A DNA stretch of 29,307 nucleotides from contig JBBTTS010000004.1 in NCBI GenBank assembly GCA_038064135.1, positions 1 to 29,307 on the forward strand. The letters are read 5' to 3'. Positions within the stretch are counted from its first letter, which is position 1, and each line of letters begins with the position of its first letter. Shown here piece after piece: positions 7,516 through 15,266 of the stretch. Position numbers and translations under genes: made by a program. Source of the DNA: JBBTTS01 sp038064135 (GTDB taxonomy: Bacteria > Patescibacteriota > Saccharimonadia > Saccharimonadales > OMJO01). The notes under the pieces were generated by a model. That model made no database searches. It had not been told where the DNA came from and saw nothing but the letters and a program-made list of their open reading frames with translations.

Positions 7516-8772
7516 ATGCGAATATCAACAGCTTTTATCAAAACACTTAAAAATGTACCGAGTGACGAAGTTGCTACAAATGCTCAGCTGCTGATAAAGG
7601 CAGGTTTTATTCACAAAGAAATGGCGGGTGTTTACTCATATTTAACTTTAGGTATTCGGGTTTTAGAAAAAATTAAAAAAATTGTCCGCGAAGAAATGAA
7701 CGCATTAGGTGGTAATGAGATAATCATGACCAGTTTACAGAGAAAAGAGTTATGGGAAAAAACCGATCGCTGGGACGACCAAAAAGTAGACGTTTGGTTT
7801 AAATCCGAACTAAAAAATGGTACACCAGTTGGTTTTGGATGGTCACACGAAGAACCGATTACCGACATGATGCGTCACTATGTAAATAGTTATCGCGACT
7901 TGCCGATTTATGTGTATCAATTTCAGACCAAGCTCCGAAATGAACTTAGAGCAAAAAGCGGTATTATGCGCGGTCGTGAGTTTGTAATGAAAGATATGTA
8001 TTCGTATACAACAATCGAAAAACTACACCAAAAATTTTACGACCAAACTATTGATGCCTACCACAAGGTATTTCAACGGGTTGGAATTGGCGAACAAACA
8101 TATCTTACCTTTGCTTCTGGGGGTGCCTTCACGCAGTTTAGTCACGAGTTTCAGACAATCTGTGAGGCCGGTGAAGATACAGTTTTTATTCATAAGAAAA
8201 AGAAATTGGCCATTAATCAAGAAGTCTTAACGGACGAAGTTATGAAGCAACTTGGTGTTTCACGCGATGAACTACAAGAAGCCAAGACCGCTGAAGTTGG
8301 TAATATATTTTCCTTCGGTGAAACCAAAGCCAAGCAACTTGGCTTGCAATATATAGACGAACAAGGTAATCATCAACCGGTAATTTTGGGATCATATGGA
8401 ATTGGCATAACTAGGTTAATGGGTGTGATAGCTGAAATGTACCACGATGACAAAGGTCTCATTTGGCCCGATGCCGTGGCACCAGCCAAAGTTTATTTAG
8501 TCAGTCTCGGCAGCGATAAGCCTGTCCTGGACGAAGCAAACAAACTTTACGAAGAGCTTAACAATTTGGGAATAGAAGTAATTTATGACGATCGTGACGG
8601 GCGGCCAGGTGAGAAATTTGCCGACTGCGACCTCATGGGTATTCCCTATAGGTTGGTTGTAAGCACAAAAACTTTAAAAGACACCAAATATGAGATAAAA
8701 AGGCGCAACGAACTCGACTCAATGCTAGTTAACAAAGACGAATTAATAAAAGTGCTGGACACTACCAAATAG
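7516..8772 (+). CDS. proS: Proline--tRNA ligase lacking the INS editing domain
   Basis: A class II aminoacyl-tRNA synthetase that charges tRNA-Pro. Seen are the motif 2 region GREFVMKDMYSY, motif 3 SYGIGITRLMG, and the C-terminal anticodon-binding fold (VYLVSLGSD.. to DRDGRPGEKFADCDLMGIP). The 418-residue length compares with about 570 for the standard bacterial enzyme: the roughly 180-residue insertion (INS) domain between motifs 2 and 3, which removes mischarged alanine, is replaced by a linker of about 50 residues starting near FIHKKKKLA. Short forms of this kind are known from mitochondria, alpha-proteobacteria and reduced genomes. Start ATG 7516 fits the N-terminal family sequence and the -10 box 7 nt upstream. 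Confidence 0.94.
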   Translation: MRISTAFIKTLKNVPSDEVATNAQLLIKAGFIHKEMAGVYSYLTLGIRVLEKIKKIVREEMNALGGNEIIMTSLQRKELWEKTDRWDDQKVDVWFKSELKNGTPVGFGWSHEEPITDMMRHYVNSYRDLPIYVYQFQTKLRNELRAKSGIMRGREFVMKDMYSYTTIEKLHQKFYDQTIDAYHKVFQRVGIGEQTYLTFASGGAFTQFSHEFQTICEAGEDTVFIHKKKKLAINQEVLTDEVMKQLGVSRDELQEAKTAEVGNIFSFGETKAKQLGLQYIDEQGNHQPVILGSYGIGITRLMGVIAEMYHDDKGLIWPDAVAPAKVYLVSLGSDKPVLDEANKLYEELNNLGIEVIYDDRDGRPGEKFADCDLMGIPYRLVVSTKTLKDTKYEIKRRNELDSMLVNKDELIKVLDTTK

Positions 8773-8774
8773 GT

Positions 8775-8783
8775 TGCTATAAT
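8775..8783 (+). promoter_or_regulatory. Extended -10 promoter of greA
   Basis: TGCTATAAT begins just after the proS stop (TAG 8770-8772). It implies a leader of about 55-60 nt before greA, which has its own AAAGGAT Shine-Dalgarno around 8835-8841, unlike the leaderless neighbours. Confidence 0.6.
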
Positions 8784-8848
8784 ATTCCCGTTCAGAGAGA
8801 CCAAAACCGACTAAAACGTTATTTTTGATAATTAAAGGATAAATCACA

Positions 8849-9310
8849 ATGAAAAAGCAGTTCCATCTGACTAAACAGGGTATTGAGGAATTAAAAAAAG
8901 AGCTTAAAACTCTGATTGTTCAACGCAGGCCAATTGCTCAGCGCATCAAGGATGCTCGTGAATTTGGTGATTTAGCCGAAAATGCCGAGTATAGTTCGGC
9001 CCGTCAAGAACAGGAAAAGCTGGAAATGCGTATTAGCGAGATCGAAAATATTTTGCTTAATGTAGAAGTTATCTCAAAACCAAAGGGTGACAACAAAATA
9101 CAGTTGGGTTCAACTATTCAACTCAAAAATGATGACGGTAAGATCAAAGAATTTCAAGTAGTAGGCACAGTTGAAGCAGACCCCCTAAACGGCAAGATTA
9201 GTGATGAATCACCAATCGGCAAAGCATTACTTGGCAAAAAACTCGGTGAAATAGTCGAAATTAAAACTCCTGCCGAAACGGCCGAATACAAAATTACCGA
9301 AATCGGCTAG
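8849..9310 (+). CDS. greA: Transcription elongation factor GreA
   Basis: GreA enters the RNA polymerase secondary channel and stimulates cleavage of backtracked transcripts. The 153 residues are close to the usual 158. The N-terminal coiled coil (about 1-75) starts with the LTKQGIEELKKEL pattern and carries the acidic tip GDLAENAEYSSAR; the C-terminal FKBP-like domain ends with SPIGKALLGKKLGEIVEI. It has a Shine-Dalgarno (AAAGGAT) and a promoter in the 76-nt gap behind proS. It sits between two tRNA ligase genes, proS and lysS. Confidence 0.96.
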   Translation: MKKQFHLTKQGIEELKKELKTLIVQRRPIAQRIKDAREFGDLAENAEYSSARQEQEKLEMRISEIENILLNVEVISKPKGDNKIQLGSTIQLKNDDGKIKEFQVVGTVEADPLNGKISDESPIGKALLGKKLGEIVEIKTPAETAEYKITEIG

Positions 9311-9348
9311 ATTTCACCAAAAACCACTACCTTGGTTAGTAGAAATCC

Positions 9349-9354
9349 TATATC
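9349..9354 (+). promoter_or_regulatory. Possible -10 box of lysS, leaderless type
   Basis: TATATC lies 9 nt before ATG 9364 in a stretch of CTATAT repeats, so the exact hexamer is uncertain (TATCCT at 9351 is the alternative). There is no Shine-Dalgarno before lysS. Confidence 0.35.
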
Positions 9355-9363
9355 CTATATATT

Positions 9364-10878
9364 ATGGCTACACTTAAAGATTATCGTGACGAACGATTAC
9401 GCAAACTTGACCAGCTAAAAAAACTCGGCATAAACCCATATCCAGCAAATACCAGCCGCACCCACTCTTGCTGCGAAATTAACGAAAAATTTAGCGATTT
9501 AGAAGGCCAGCCCGCAACGGTGGTCGGGCGGATTAAGGGAATCCGAAAATTCGGTAAGATTGCTTTTATTGTCTGCGCTGATGCCAGCAGCCAACTGCAG
9601 TTATTTTTTCGTGAAGGCGGCATTAGCCAGCCCGATCACTCTAACAGTGAACTAGCTATGGAACATTTGCCACTACTTGATACTGGTGATTTTATTGAAG
9701 CATCAGGAATTGTAATTAAGACGCAAACTGGTGAGATTTCGTTAGAAGTAAATAATTTAAGATTATTGACAAAATCTTTACGCCCGTTGCCAAGTACTGT
9801 TGATGGATTTACAAATAAAGAAGAGCGTTTCCGTCGTCGATACATCGACACGAATGTTAATAAAGATGTGTATGAACGCTATATTCGCCGTAGTAAATTT
9901 TGGCAGGCAACGCGCGACTTTTTAAACGAACGAGAGTTTAATGAGATAAACACTCCTGTACTGGAACATACCACCGGAGGTGCAGACGCTAATCCGTTCG
10001 TAACACATATGGATGCACTAGACGAGGATTTTTATTTGCGCATAAGCCATGAATTACCTCTTAAACGGTTGGTTGGTGGTGGATACGAAAAAGTTTATGA
10101 CATTGGCCCTCGGTTTAGAAACGAAAATTACACTGAGGAACATTTGCCAGAGCACATTGCCATGGAGTGGTATTGGGCGTACGCCAACTGGCAAGATGGT
10201 ATGAAGCTCATGGAAGAACTATTTTCATATGTACTTGGAAAAACATTTGGTTCACAGAAGTTCAAGGTGCGAGATTTTGAGGTAGATTTTTCAAAACCAT
10301 GGGCAAAGCTAGATTATCAACAAGTAATTCGTGACGAATATGGCATTGATGTGTTTGAATGCACGCTTGAGCAAGTACAAAAAGCTCTGCATGACCATAA
10401 ATTAGAAGTTGAAAAATCTGATAACTTGGCAAGGGGAATCGACAAACTTTGGAAGCGAATCCGTGCCAGCCATGCCGGCCCTTCTTGGCTAATTAATACC
10501 CCACTATTTATCAGCCCGTTAGCGAAATCAAACCCTAATGATCCTAATACAGTCCAGCGATTCCAAGCTGTTGTTGCCGGCAGCGAGATATGTAATGGTT
10601 ACTCAGAGTTGAACGATCCAATAGATCAACTAAATCGTTTTACCGAACAGCAAAATATGAGAGATGCCGGTGACGCTGAAGCACAAATGCTTGATATAGA
10701 CTTTGTAGAAATGTTGGAGTACGGTATGCCACCTACGTGTGGATTGGGCTTTTCGGAAAGGGTTTTTTGGATATTTGAGGGCGTTACTGCCCGCGAAGGT
10801 GTTCCATTCCCGCATCTCCGACGTGAAGTTGACCAAGTCACCAAATCCATCTACCCTGATCTACGTCTTGAGTCGTAA
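9364..10878 (+). CDS. lysS: Lysine--tRNA ligase, class II
   Basis: Charges tRNA-Lys. The N-terminal OB-fold anticodon domain (about 50-140) contains VVGRIKGIRKFGKIAFI; the catalytic domain follows with FLNEREFNEINTPVLEHTTGGADANPFVT, the motif 2 region RFRNENYTEEHLPEHIAMEWY, and GSEICNGYSELNDP, a LysRS hallmark. The 504-residue length is typical. Motif 3 reads GLGFSERVFWIFEG, not the common GLGIGIDRLVMLL, keeping the ATP-binding arginine but with Asp changed to Glu and an aromatic stretch after it; the adjacent C-terminal segment EGVPFPHLRRE is also unusual. It has no Shine-Dalgarno. An ABC transporter gene starts 27 nt downstream from its own -10 box. Confidence 0.93.
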   Translation: MATLKDYRDERLRKLDQLKKLGINPYPANTSRTHSCCEINEKFSDLEGQPATVVGRIKGIRKFGKIAFIVCADASSQLQLFFREGGISQPDHSNSELAMEHLPLLDTGDFIEASGIVIKTQTGEISLEVNNLRLLTKSLRPLPSTVDGFTNKEERFRRRYIDTNVNKDVYERYIRRSKFWQATRDFLNEREFNEINTPVLEHTTGGADANPFVTHMDALDEDFYLRISHELPLKRLVGGGYEKVYDIGPRFRNENYTEEHLPEHIAMEWYWAYANWQDGMKLMEELFSYVLGKTFGSQKFKVRDFEVDFSKPWAKLDYQQVIRDEYGIDVFECTLEQVQKALHDHKLEVEKSDNLARGIDKLWKRIRASHAGPSWLINTPLFISPLAKSNPNDPNTVQRFQAVVAGSEICNGYSELNDPIDQLNRFTEQQNMRDAGDAEAQMLDIDFVEMLEYGMPPTCGLGFSERVFWIFEGVTAREGVPFPHLRREVDQVTKSIYPDLRLES

Positions 10879-10896
10879 TACCATAATAGGTATACT
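10878..10896 (+). promoter_or_regulatory. ABC transporter promoter (leaderless type) with short inverted repeat
   Basis: TATACT at 10891-10896 lies 8 nt before ATG 10905 and no Shine-Dalgarno is present. ATACC / GGTAT (10878-10882 and 10889-10893, 6-nt spacer) form an inverted repeat whose right arm overlaps the -10 box; it is short enough to be chance. Confidence 0.45.
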
Positions 10897-10904
10897 AACT
10901 GATT

Positions 10905-11624
10905 ATGATTGAGGTAAATAACGTAACCAAAGTTTATGGTAAAAAGCAAAATACCTTTATGGCCTTGGATAACGTTAATTTTCAGTTAAGCGAAGGCAGC
11001 ACAGCAGCAATTATAGGCAAGAGCGGTTCTGGTAAAAGTACACTAATGCATGTTATGAGTGGACTTGATCACCCTACATCCGGCAGTATTGTTATGCAAG
11101 GCAAAGAACTTCACGAATTAAAATCCAAAGCTATGGATGCGTTTCGTGCGCGTGAAATGAGCTTTATATTTCAAGCTTTTTTTGTAGAACCCAATCAAAC
11201 TGTGTATCAAAATGTTTTATTGCCACTCGAAATTGCCAACACTCCGCGCCGAAAGCGTAAAAAAATGGTACTAGAAGCTTTAAAAGCAGTTGATTTAACT
11301 GACAAGATTGACAGCAATGCTAATAATCTTTCTGGTGGTCAAAAGCAACGTCTAGCAATTGCTAGATCAATCGTAAATAAACCTAAATTAATTTTTGCTG
11401 ATGAGCCAACCGGTAATTTAGATAGTTCAACCGGAGATATGATCATTGATTTATTATTTTACCTAAATAAAACTTTGGGCTGTACATTAGTTGTCGTGAC
11501 ACATGATGAAGAACTTGCCAGCAGATGCCAAACCCAGATTCGCCTTAAAGACGGACGCATTGAAAGCATATCTGAAAAAAGAATTCGAGCCAAAGTAAGC
11601 CCTAAAAAGGCTAAAAATAAATGA
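10905..11624 (+). CDS. ABC transporter ATP-binding protein, MacB/LolD type
   Basis: A 239-residue ATPase with Walker A GKSGSGKST (38-46), Q-loop FQAFFVEP, signature LSGGQKQR (142-149), Walker B LIFADEP (162-168) with the following GNLD, and the switch histidine in VVVTHDEE. The C-terminus has a short Lys/Arg-rich tail. MacB/LolD-type ATPases drive mechanotransmission through FtsX-fold permeases and do not themselves form a channel. The permease gene starts on the ATGA that ends this gene (4-nt overlap), so the two are translationally coupled. The transported or extracted substrate cannot be told from sequence. Confidence 0.92.
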   Translation: MIEVNNVTKVYGKKQNTFMALDNVNFQLSEGSTAAIIGKSGSGKSTLMHVMSGLDHPTSGSIVMQGKELHELKSKAMDAFRAREMSFIFQAFFVEPNQTVYQNVLLPLEIANTPRRKRKKMVLEALKAVDLTDKIDSNANNLSGGQKQRLAIARSIVNKPKLIFADEPTGNLDSSTGDMIIDLLFYLNKTLGCTLVVVTHDEELASRCQTQIRLKDGRIESISEKRIRAKVSPKKAKNK

Positions 11625-12991
11625 GTATCTCGGATATTATAAGGCGTTCTGGTCGAAGCTTAAAAAATGCTAAAGCGCGGACAATTCTTACGGCTATGGC
11701 AATCGCTGTTGGTACGTTTGCATTAACACTAACGCTTGCTGCTAGTAATGGCGCGCAAGGGTTTGTAGATGAAATAATTAGTGAAAATTTTGACCCTGCA
11801 GAGCTAATTGTTGCAAATGACAATGCTGTTTTTGGAAGGGGTGATACAACTAAACCCAAAGAATATAATCAAGATTTCAGTGGTGCACTCAGCCAAGCTG
11901 GAGCTCCGATCCAAATCGAATACATAAATGACGAACAAATCGAACAGATTAAAACTGTAACAGGTGTGAATGAAATTCGTGAAGGAATAGACCTTAACTT
12001 AGAGTATTTAACCCGTACTGGGCAAAAAAAATATATTGGCACCGTTAGCGTTTTTAATCCATTTCAGAAACCAGATATATTAGCAGGTGAAATACCAAAA
12101 AAATTAACTGATGCAAAGGTACTTTTGCCAGAAGCTTTCTTGGAGCCGCTTGGGTTTAAGAGTGCAGTCGAAGCTGTCGGTAAGCAAATAGTGTTGGCGG
12201 TTCGGAAACCTGCCGATCCCGATCAAATCAGGAAGATACTTCAAAAAGGTGTATTGATTGATCAAGCCGAACTTGACAAAGCCAGCCAATCTCAGGTTAG
12301 TGAGGAAGTATTTACAATATCCGCAATTCTAAAAAAACCTACAACCTCTCAACCGGGCACTGAACTGTATAGCTTTATAGGAATCGATGACGCCAAGCGC
12401 ATAAATGATTTGGCAACAAAAAATACCGACATTTTCAGAAAGTATCAATACGTTTTCGTAAACGTAAAAGATGGCGATGACCAAACTGTTCTTAAAGGTG
12501 TACAAGATAAATTAAAAGACATGGGATTCGTCTCGCAAAGCGCCAAAGACACCCAGGAATTTTTATTTAGGATAATTGGTATATTGCAAGGAATTGTAGC
12601 TGCATTCGGTATGATTGCAGTAATTGCATCGGTTTTTGGAATAGTAAACACCATGTACATTAGTGTATTGCAACGGACTCGCGAAATTGGTTTGATGAAA
12701 GCACTTGGCATGCGCAGTCGTGACATTAGTAGGTTATTTAGGTTTGAGGCAGCCTGGATAGGTTTTTTGGGCGGGGCAATTGGATCACTTTTGGCGCTTC
12801 TGGTCGGCTCGGCTTTAAACCCTTGGATCACAAAGCAGTTAGATTTAGGCGAAGACAAGCTCCTGGTTTTTAAACCTACGCAGATAATAATACTAATTGT
12901 ATTATTGATGATCGTGGCAACTTTGGCAGGGCTTTTGCCAGCACGCAAAGCTGCCAAGCTTGACCCAATCGAAGCGCTCCGAACCGAGTAG
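11621..12991 (+). CDS. ABC transporter permease, MacB/FtsX family
   Basis: A 456-residue permease with the MacB-type four-helix layout: one N-terminal membrane helix (about 22-44, after SLKNAKARTILTAMAIAVG), a large extracytoplasmic domain (about 45-315), then three helices (about 320-345, 375-400, 420-440). The conserved FtsX-domain stretch is VNTMYISVLQRTREIGLMKALGM, the coupling helix to the ATPase, and the C-terminus LLPARKAAKLDPIEALR is characteristic. Such pairs export peptides, pull lipoproteins, or transmit signals to outer-face partners; in a monoderm cell the last two or peptide resistance are likely roles. Coupled to the ATPase gene by a 4-nt overlap. Confidence 0.9.
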   Translation: MSISDIIRRSGRSLKNAKARTILTAMAIAVGTFALTLTLAASNGAQGFVDEIISENFDPAELIVANDNAVFGRGDTTKPKEYNQDFSGALSQAGAPIQIEYINDEQIEQIKTVTGVNEIREGIDLNLEYLTRTGQKKYIGTVSVFNPFQKPDILAGEIPKKLTDAKVLLPEAFLEPLGFKSAVEAVGKQIVLAVRKPADPDQIRKILQKGVLIDQAELDKASQSQVSEEVFTISAILKKPTTSQPGTELYSFIGIDDAKRINDLATKNTDIFRKYQYVFVNVKDGDDQTVLKGVQDKLKDMGFVSQSAKDTQEFLFRIIGILQGIVAAFGMIAVIASVFGIVNTMYISVLQRTREIGLMKALGMRSRDISRLFRFEAAWIGFLGGAIGSLLALLVGSALNPWITKQLDLGEDKLLVFKPTQIIILIVLLMIVATLAGLLPARKAAKLDPIEALRTE

Positions 12992-13019
12992 ACAACTGGA
13001 GTAAAATTAACCAAAGGAG

Positions 13020-13025
13020 TATAGT
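13020..13025 (+). promoter_or_regulatory. Ambiguous -10 box or SD region before the LRR gene
   Basis: AAAGGAG (13013-13019) could be a Shine-Dalgarno 13 nt from ATG 13033, but TATAGT (13020-13025) overlaps its flank and lies 7 nt from the ATG, the leaderless spacing seen elsewhere here. The sequence does not decide between them. Confidence 0.35.
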
Positions 13026-13032
13026 AAAAATA

Positions 13033-13590
13033 ATGAAAAAGTTGGTTTTGTTTATAATAATACTGACAGCTGCATCAAGCGGATATTTTATTTACTCGTC
13101 TATAAAAAATAATTCAGAATATCCAGGCTCAGCTATCTCTAGCCCGACTATAAAATCTGAAAGTAAATATGCAAATCAGGGTTATGAAAAAATTCCAGAT
13201 AGTTTATATAGTAATACAAGTATTACCTCATTAGATTTGTCCAATAACAATATAGGATCTTTACCATCAGAAGTCGGTAAGCTAAGCAGACTGACCAGCT
13301 TGGATGTTAGTAATAATAGATTAAAAAGTTTACCTGCCGAGATTGGTAAAATGACTCAACTAACACTACTGAACGCAAGCCAAAATGAAATGACCGACTT
13401 AATCGCTGAAATTGGCAAATTAAAACAGCTAGAAACATTGAATCTAAGTAATAATTCGTTAACCGATTTACCAGACGAACTATTACAGCTAACTAATCTG
13501 AAAACATTAGACTTATCTAACAACCCAATTAATCCAGACGAGATTATTAAACTAAAGTCTAATCTTTCATCAGCAAACATTATCAACTAA
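13033..13590 (+). CDS. Signal-anchored leucine-rich-repeat protein
   Basis: A 185-residue protein with a short basic N-terminus (MKK) and a hydrophobic helix of about residues 4-22, with no lipobox cysteine, so it is secreted or held by an uncleaved anchor. A polar linker (about 23-60) leads to five leucine-rich repeats of 23 residues (about 64-175) of the type LxxLDLSNNxLxxLPxEIGKL, the bacterial/plant-like class. The third copy has a relaxed asparagine ladder (NASQNEMTDL). Such repeats make protein-binding solenoids; the exposed location suggests contact with another protein or cell, but no partner is visible. It follows the MacB-type permease gene by 41 nt and may share its transcript. Confidence 0.82.
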   Translation: MKKLVLFIIILTAASSGYFIYSSIKNNSEYPGSAISSPTIKSESKYANQGYEKIPDSLYSNTSITSLDLSNNNIGSLPSEVGKLSRLTSLDVSNNRLKSLPAEIGKMTQLTLLNASQNEMTDLIAEIGKLKQLETLNLSNNSLTDLPDELLQLTNLKTLDLSNNPINPDEIIKLKSNLSSANIIN

Positions 13591-13613
13591 CGATCTAATT
13601 TATTGATGTGATT

Positions 13614-13653
13614 AACACTATAACTCGCTATTCAACAGGTGTGCTATAGTGTT
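13614..13653 (+). promoter_or_regulatory. Promoter of the heliorhodopsin-like gene with 9-bp inverted repeat
   Basis: AACACTATA (13614-13622) and TATAGTGTT (13645-13653) are exact reverse complements separated by 22 nt, about three helical turns centre to centre. The right arm contains the -10 box TATAGT (13645-13650), preceded by TGC, an extended -10, and ending 6 nt before ATG 13657. This is where a dimeric or looping repressor could act, though an arm of this length can occur by chance in a window of this size. Confidence 0.45.
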
Positions 13654-13656
13654 GCC

Positions 13657-14553
13657 ATGGCTAACAAGAAGACAACATCTACCAAAAAGTCAAAAGTAAA
13701 ATCTACCGGAGTTAGTAAAAAATCATCAACTAAAATAGCAGATTCAAAAGTTACTTCAATTAACAAAAGTTTTAAATTGAAAGGTAGCACATACATCGAA
13801 CAAACTAGAATGCTACAAATATTGAGCATTCCGATTTATATAGGTACCGCAATTGCAGCTTGGTTTATGATGGCAAGCACTACATTTCCACTAACTTTGT
13901 CACACCGGACTAAAAACATTCTGGCTAGTCAAAACAGCACAGTATTTTCGCCTGCATTTCATGTGATATATGATATTCAGTTACGTTATTGCATAATAGC
14001 AACGTTAATAATTTTAGCCTTATTTGCAGCGGCGTCAGCGTTAAAAATGCCGAAAGAATACGCTCAAGCTGTAGCAAAAAAAGTAAATCCTTGGCGATGG
14101 ATAACGATAGGTATAACCGGTGCAATCTTTGTTAATATAGTTAGTTTGCTAAATGGGCTTAGTGACATTGCAGCAATTAAATTCAGTAGTTTTATTGTGT
14201 TTTTAGCCGCGATTGTTGCCTGGCAAGTCGAAAGACAACACGTAGTTGGCGGTAAAGCCCCAAAAATTACGGGTCAACTTAGCATATTATTGGCATTTCT
14301 ACCGTGGGTAACGATACTCGGCGCGATGTTCGGAACTTATTTTTACGGATTGGTTAGATCACCATGGTATGTTTATGCAGGATCAGCAGTATTCTTAATT
14401 GCAACATTTGATGTAATTTTAAATAGTATTATGTATTTTAAGGCTAAGAAAAATTGGAAAAACTATTCATTCATAGATCGTAATGCTCAGTTGACTGTTT
14501 TTTTCGCCGTAATTGTGCTGAGCGTAATACTAATTAGTGGCTTGCCAAAATAG
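13657..14553 (+). CDS. Heliorhodopsin-like seven-helix membrane protein lacking the retinal lysine
   Basis: A 298-residue protein: a 45-residue Lys/Ser/Thr-rich cytoplasmic extension and seven helices (about 52-73, 110-129, 147-168, 174-191, 206-230, 237-260, 278-295). Order and local sequence match my recollection of heliorhodopsins such as 48C12: a long first outer loop with FPLT (77-80) and FSP (97-99), RW (147-148) opening helix C, GLSDIAA (167-173) at the C-D turn, PW (216-217) in helix E, and VYAG then KNWKNY before helix G. However, helix G has no lysine, helix C has Thr150 near the counterion-glutamate position, and the two heliorhodopsin histidines are not evident, so it probably does not bind retinal. 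I chose ATG 13657 over an in-frame GTG at 13639 because the -10 box overlaps that GTG. Family call moderate, function unknown. Confidence 0.6.
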   Translation: MANKKTTSTKKSKVKSTGVSKKSSTKIADSKVTSINKSFKLKGSTYIEQTRMLQILSIPIYIGTAIAAWFMMASTTFPLTLSHRTKNILASQNSTVFSPAFHVIYDIQLRYCIIATLIILALFAAASALKMPKEYAQAVAKKVNPWRWITIGITGAIFVNIVSLLNGLSDIAAIKFSSFIVFLAAIVAWQVERQHVVGGKAPKITGQLSILLAFLPWVTILGAMFGTYFYGLVRSPWYVYAGSAVFLIATFDVILNSIMYFKAKKNWKNYSFIDRNAQLTVFFAVIVLSVILISGLPK

Positions 14554-14573
14554 ATTAAAAAGGTGGTAGGGCG

Positions 14574-15266
14574 GTGAAATTACATCGCTTTTATGTGGCA
14601 AATAAGTTTGATCTAAAACATAATTTTTGGATTCATGATTCGGCCTTGGTTCATCAGATAAGCAGAGTGCTTAGGCTTCGTATAGGTGAGGATATAGTTC
14701 TGTTCGACGGGCAGAACACTGACAGGTTATATAAAATAAAAGATGCCAACCCCCTTGAAGTACATGTCGAATTAGTCACTGAATTTGAGCGAAAAGTACC
14801 AAAAAAAGATATTTACCTATTATGGTCATTGCTTAAAAAAGATAAAAACGATTGGGTAATTCAAAAATGCACCGAACTTGGGGTGAGTCATTTTATTCCA
14901 ATGTTGAGCGAGCGCACCGAGAAAATCGGTTTCGATGTCGAGAGAGCAGTGAAGATAACAATAGAAGCGGCCGAACAGTGTGGTCGTAGCGATATACCTA
15001 CTGTTCATGAACCCCTAAAACTTTCGTCGGCTCTTGAAAAATTTGCTCACAGTGTTCAACTTTTTATATGCGAGCAAGATTCAGACAATCCTGATGCTAA
15101 GTTCGACTCAAAAAAACCTCTAGGGGCAGTGATTGGCCCGGAAGGTGGCTGGAGCGATACCGAGAAGCAGTTATTCATAGATCAAAAACTTCAACATCTG
15201 AATTTGCACGATTTCACCTTGCGCGCCGAAACCGCCTGCGTCGCAGCCGTCGCAAAGCTCCTCTAA
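14574..15266 (+). CDS. rsmE: 16S rRNA (uracil(1498)-N(3))-methyltransferase
   Basis: A SPOUT-class methyltransferase that modifies U1498 in the decoding region of 16S rRNA using S-adenosylmethionine. Family marks are HQISRVLRLRIGEDI in the N-terminal PUA-like domain (about 1-70), then QKCTELGVSHFIPM, EAAEQCGR, the knot loop IGPEGGWSDTE (about 185-195) and LRAETA near the C-terminus. Length 230 is slightly below the usual 240-245. It starts at GTG 14574 with AAGGTGG as Shine-Dalgarno (14560-14566), 20 nt after the membrane protein gene. Its TAA overlaps by 4 nt the end of the convergent NUDIX gene, leaving no room for a terminator outside coding sequence. Confidence 0.93.
   Translation: MKLHRFYVANKFDLKHNFWIHDSALVHQISRVLRLRIGEDIVLFDGQNTDRLYKIKDANPLEVHVELVTEFERKVPKKDIYLLWSLLKKDKNDWVIQKCTELGVSHFIPMLSERTEKIGFDVERAVKITIEAAEQCGRSDIPTVHEPLKLSSALEKFAHSVQLFICEQDSDNPDAKFDSKKPLGAVIGPEGGWSDTEKQLFIDQKLQHLNLHDFTLRAETACVAAVAKLL

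Noticed and set aside
9311..9363. Imperfect inverted repeat between greA and lysS as a terminator
   Set aside because: Stem is broken by mismatches and not followed by a T run.
13639..13656. GTG start 18 nt upstream of the heliorhodopsin-like gene
   Set aside because: The GTG and following codons overlap the -10 box TATAGT; ATG 13657 has the same spacing as other genes here.
13657..14553. Reading the seven-helix protein as a type 1 (proton-pump or sensory) rhodopsin
   Set aside because: It lacks the helix G lysine and the helix C DTx/DTE-like motor motif; the long first outer loop and C-D turn fit heliorhodopsin better.
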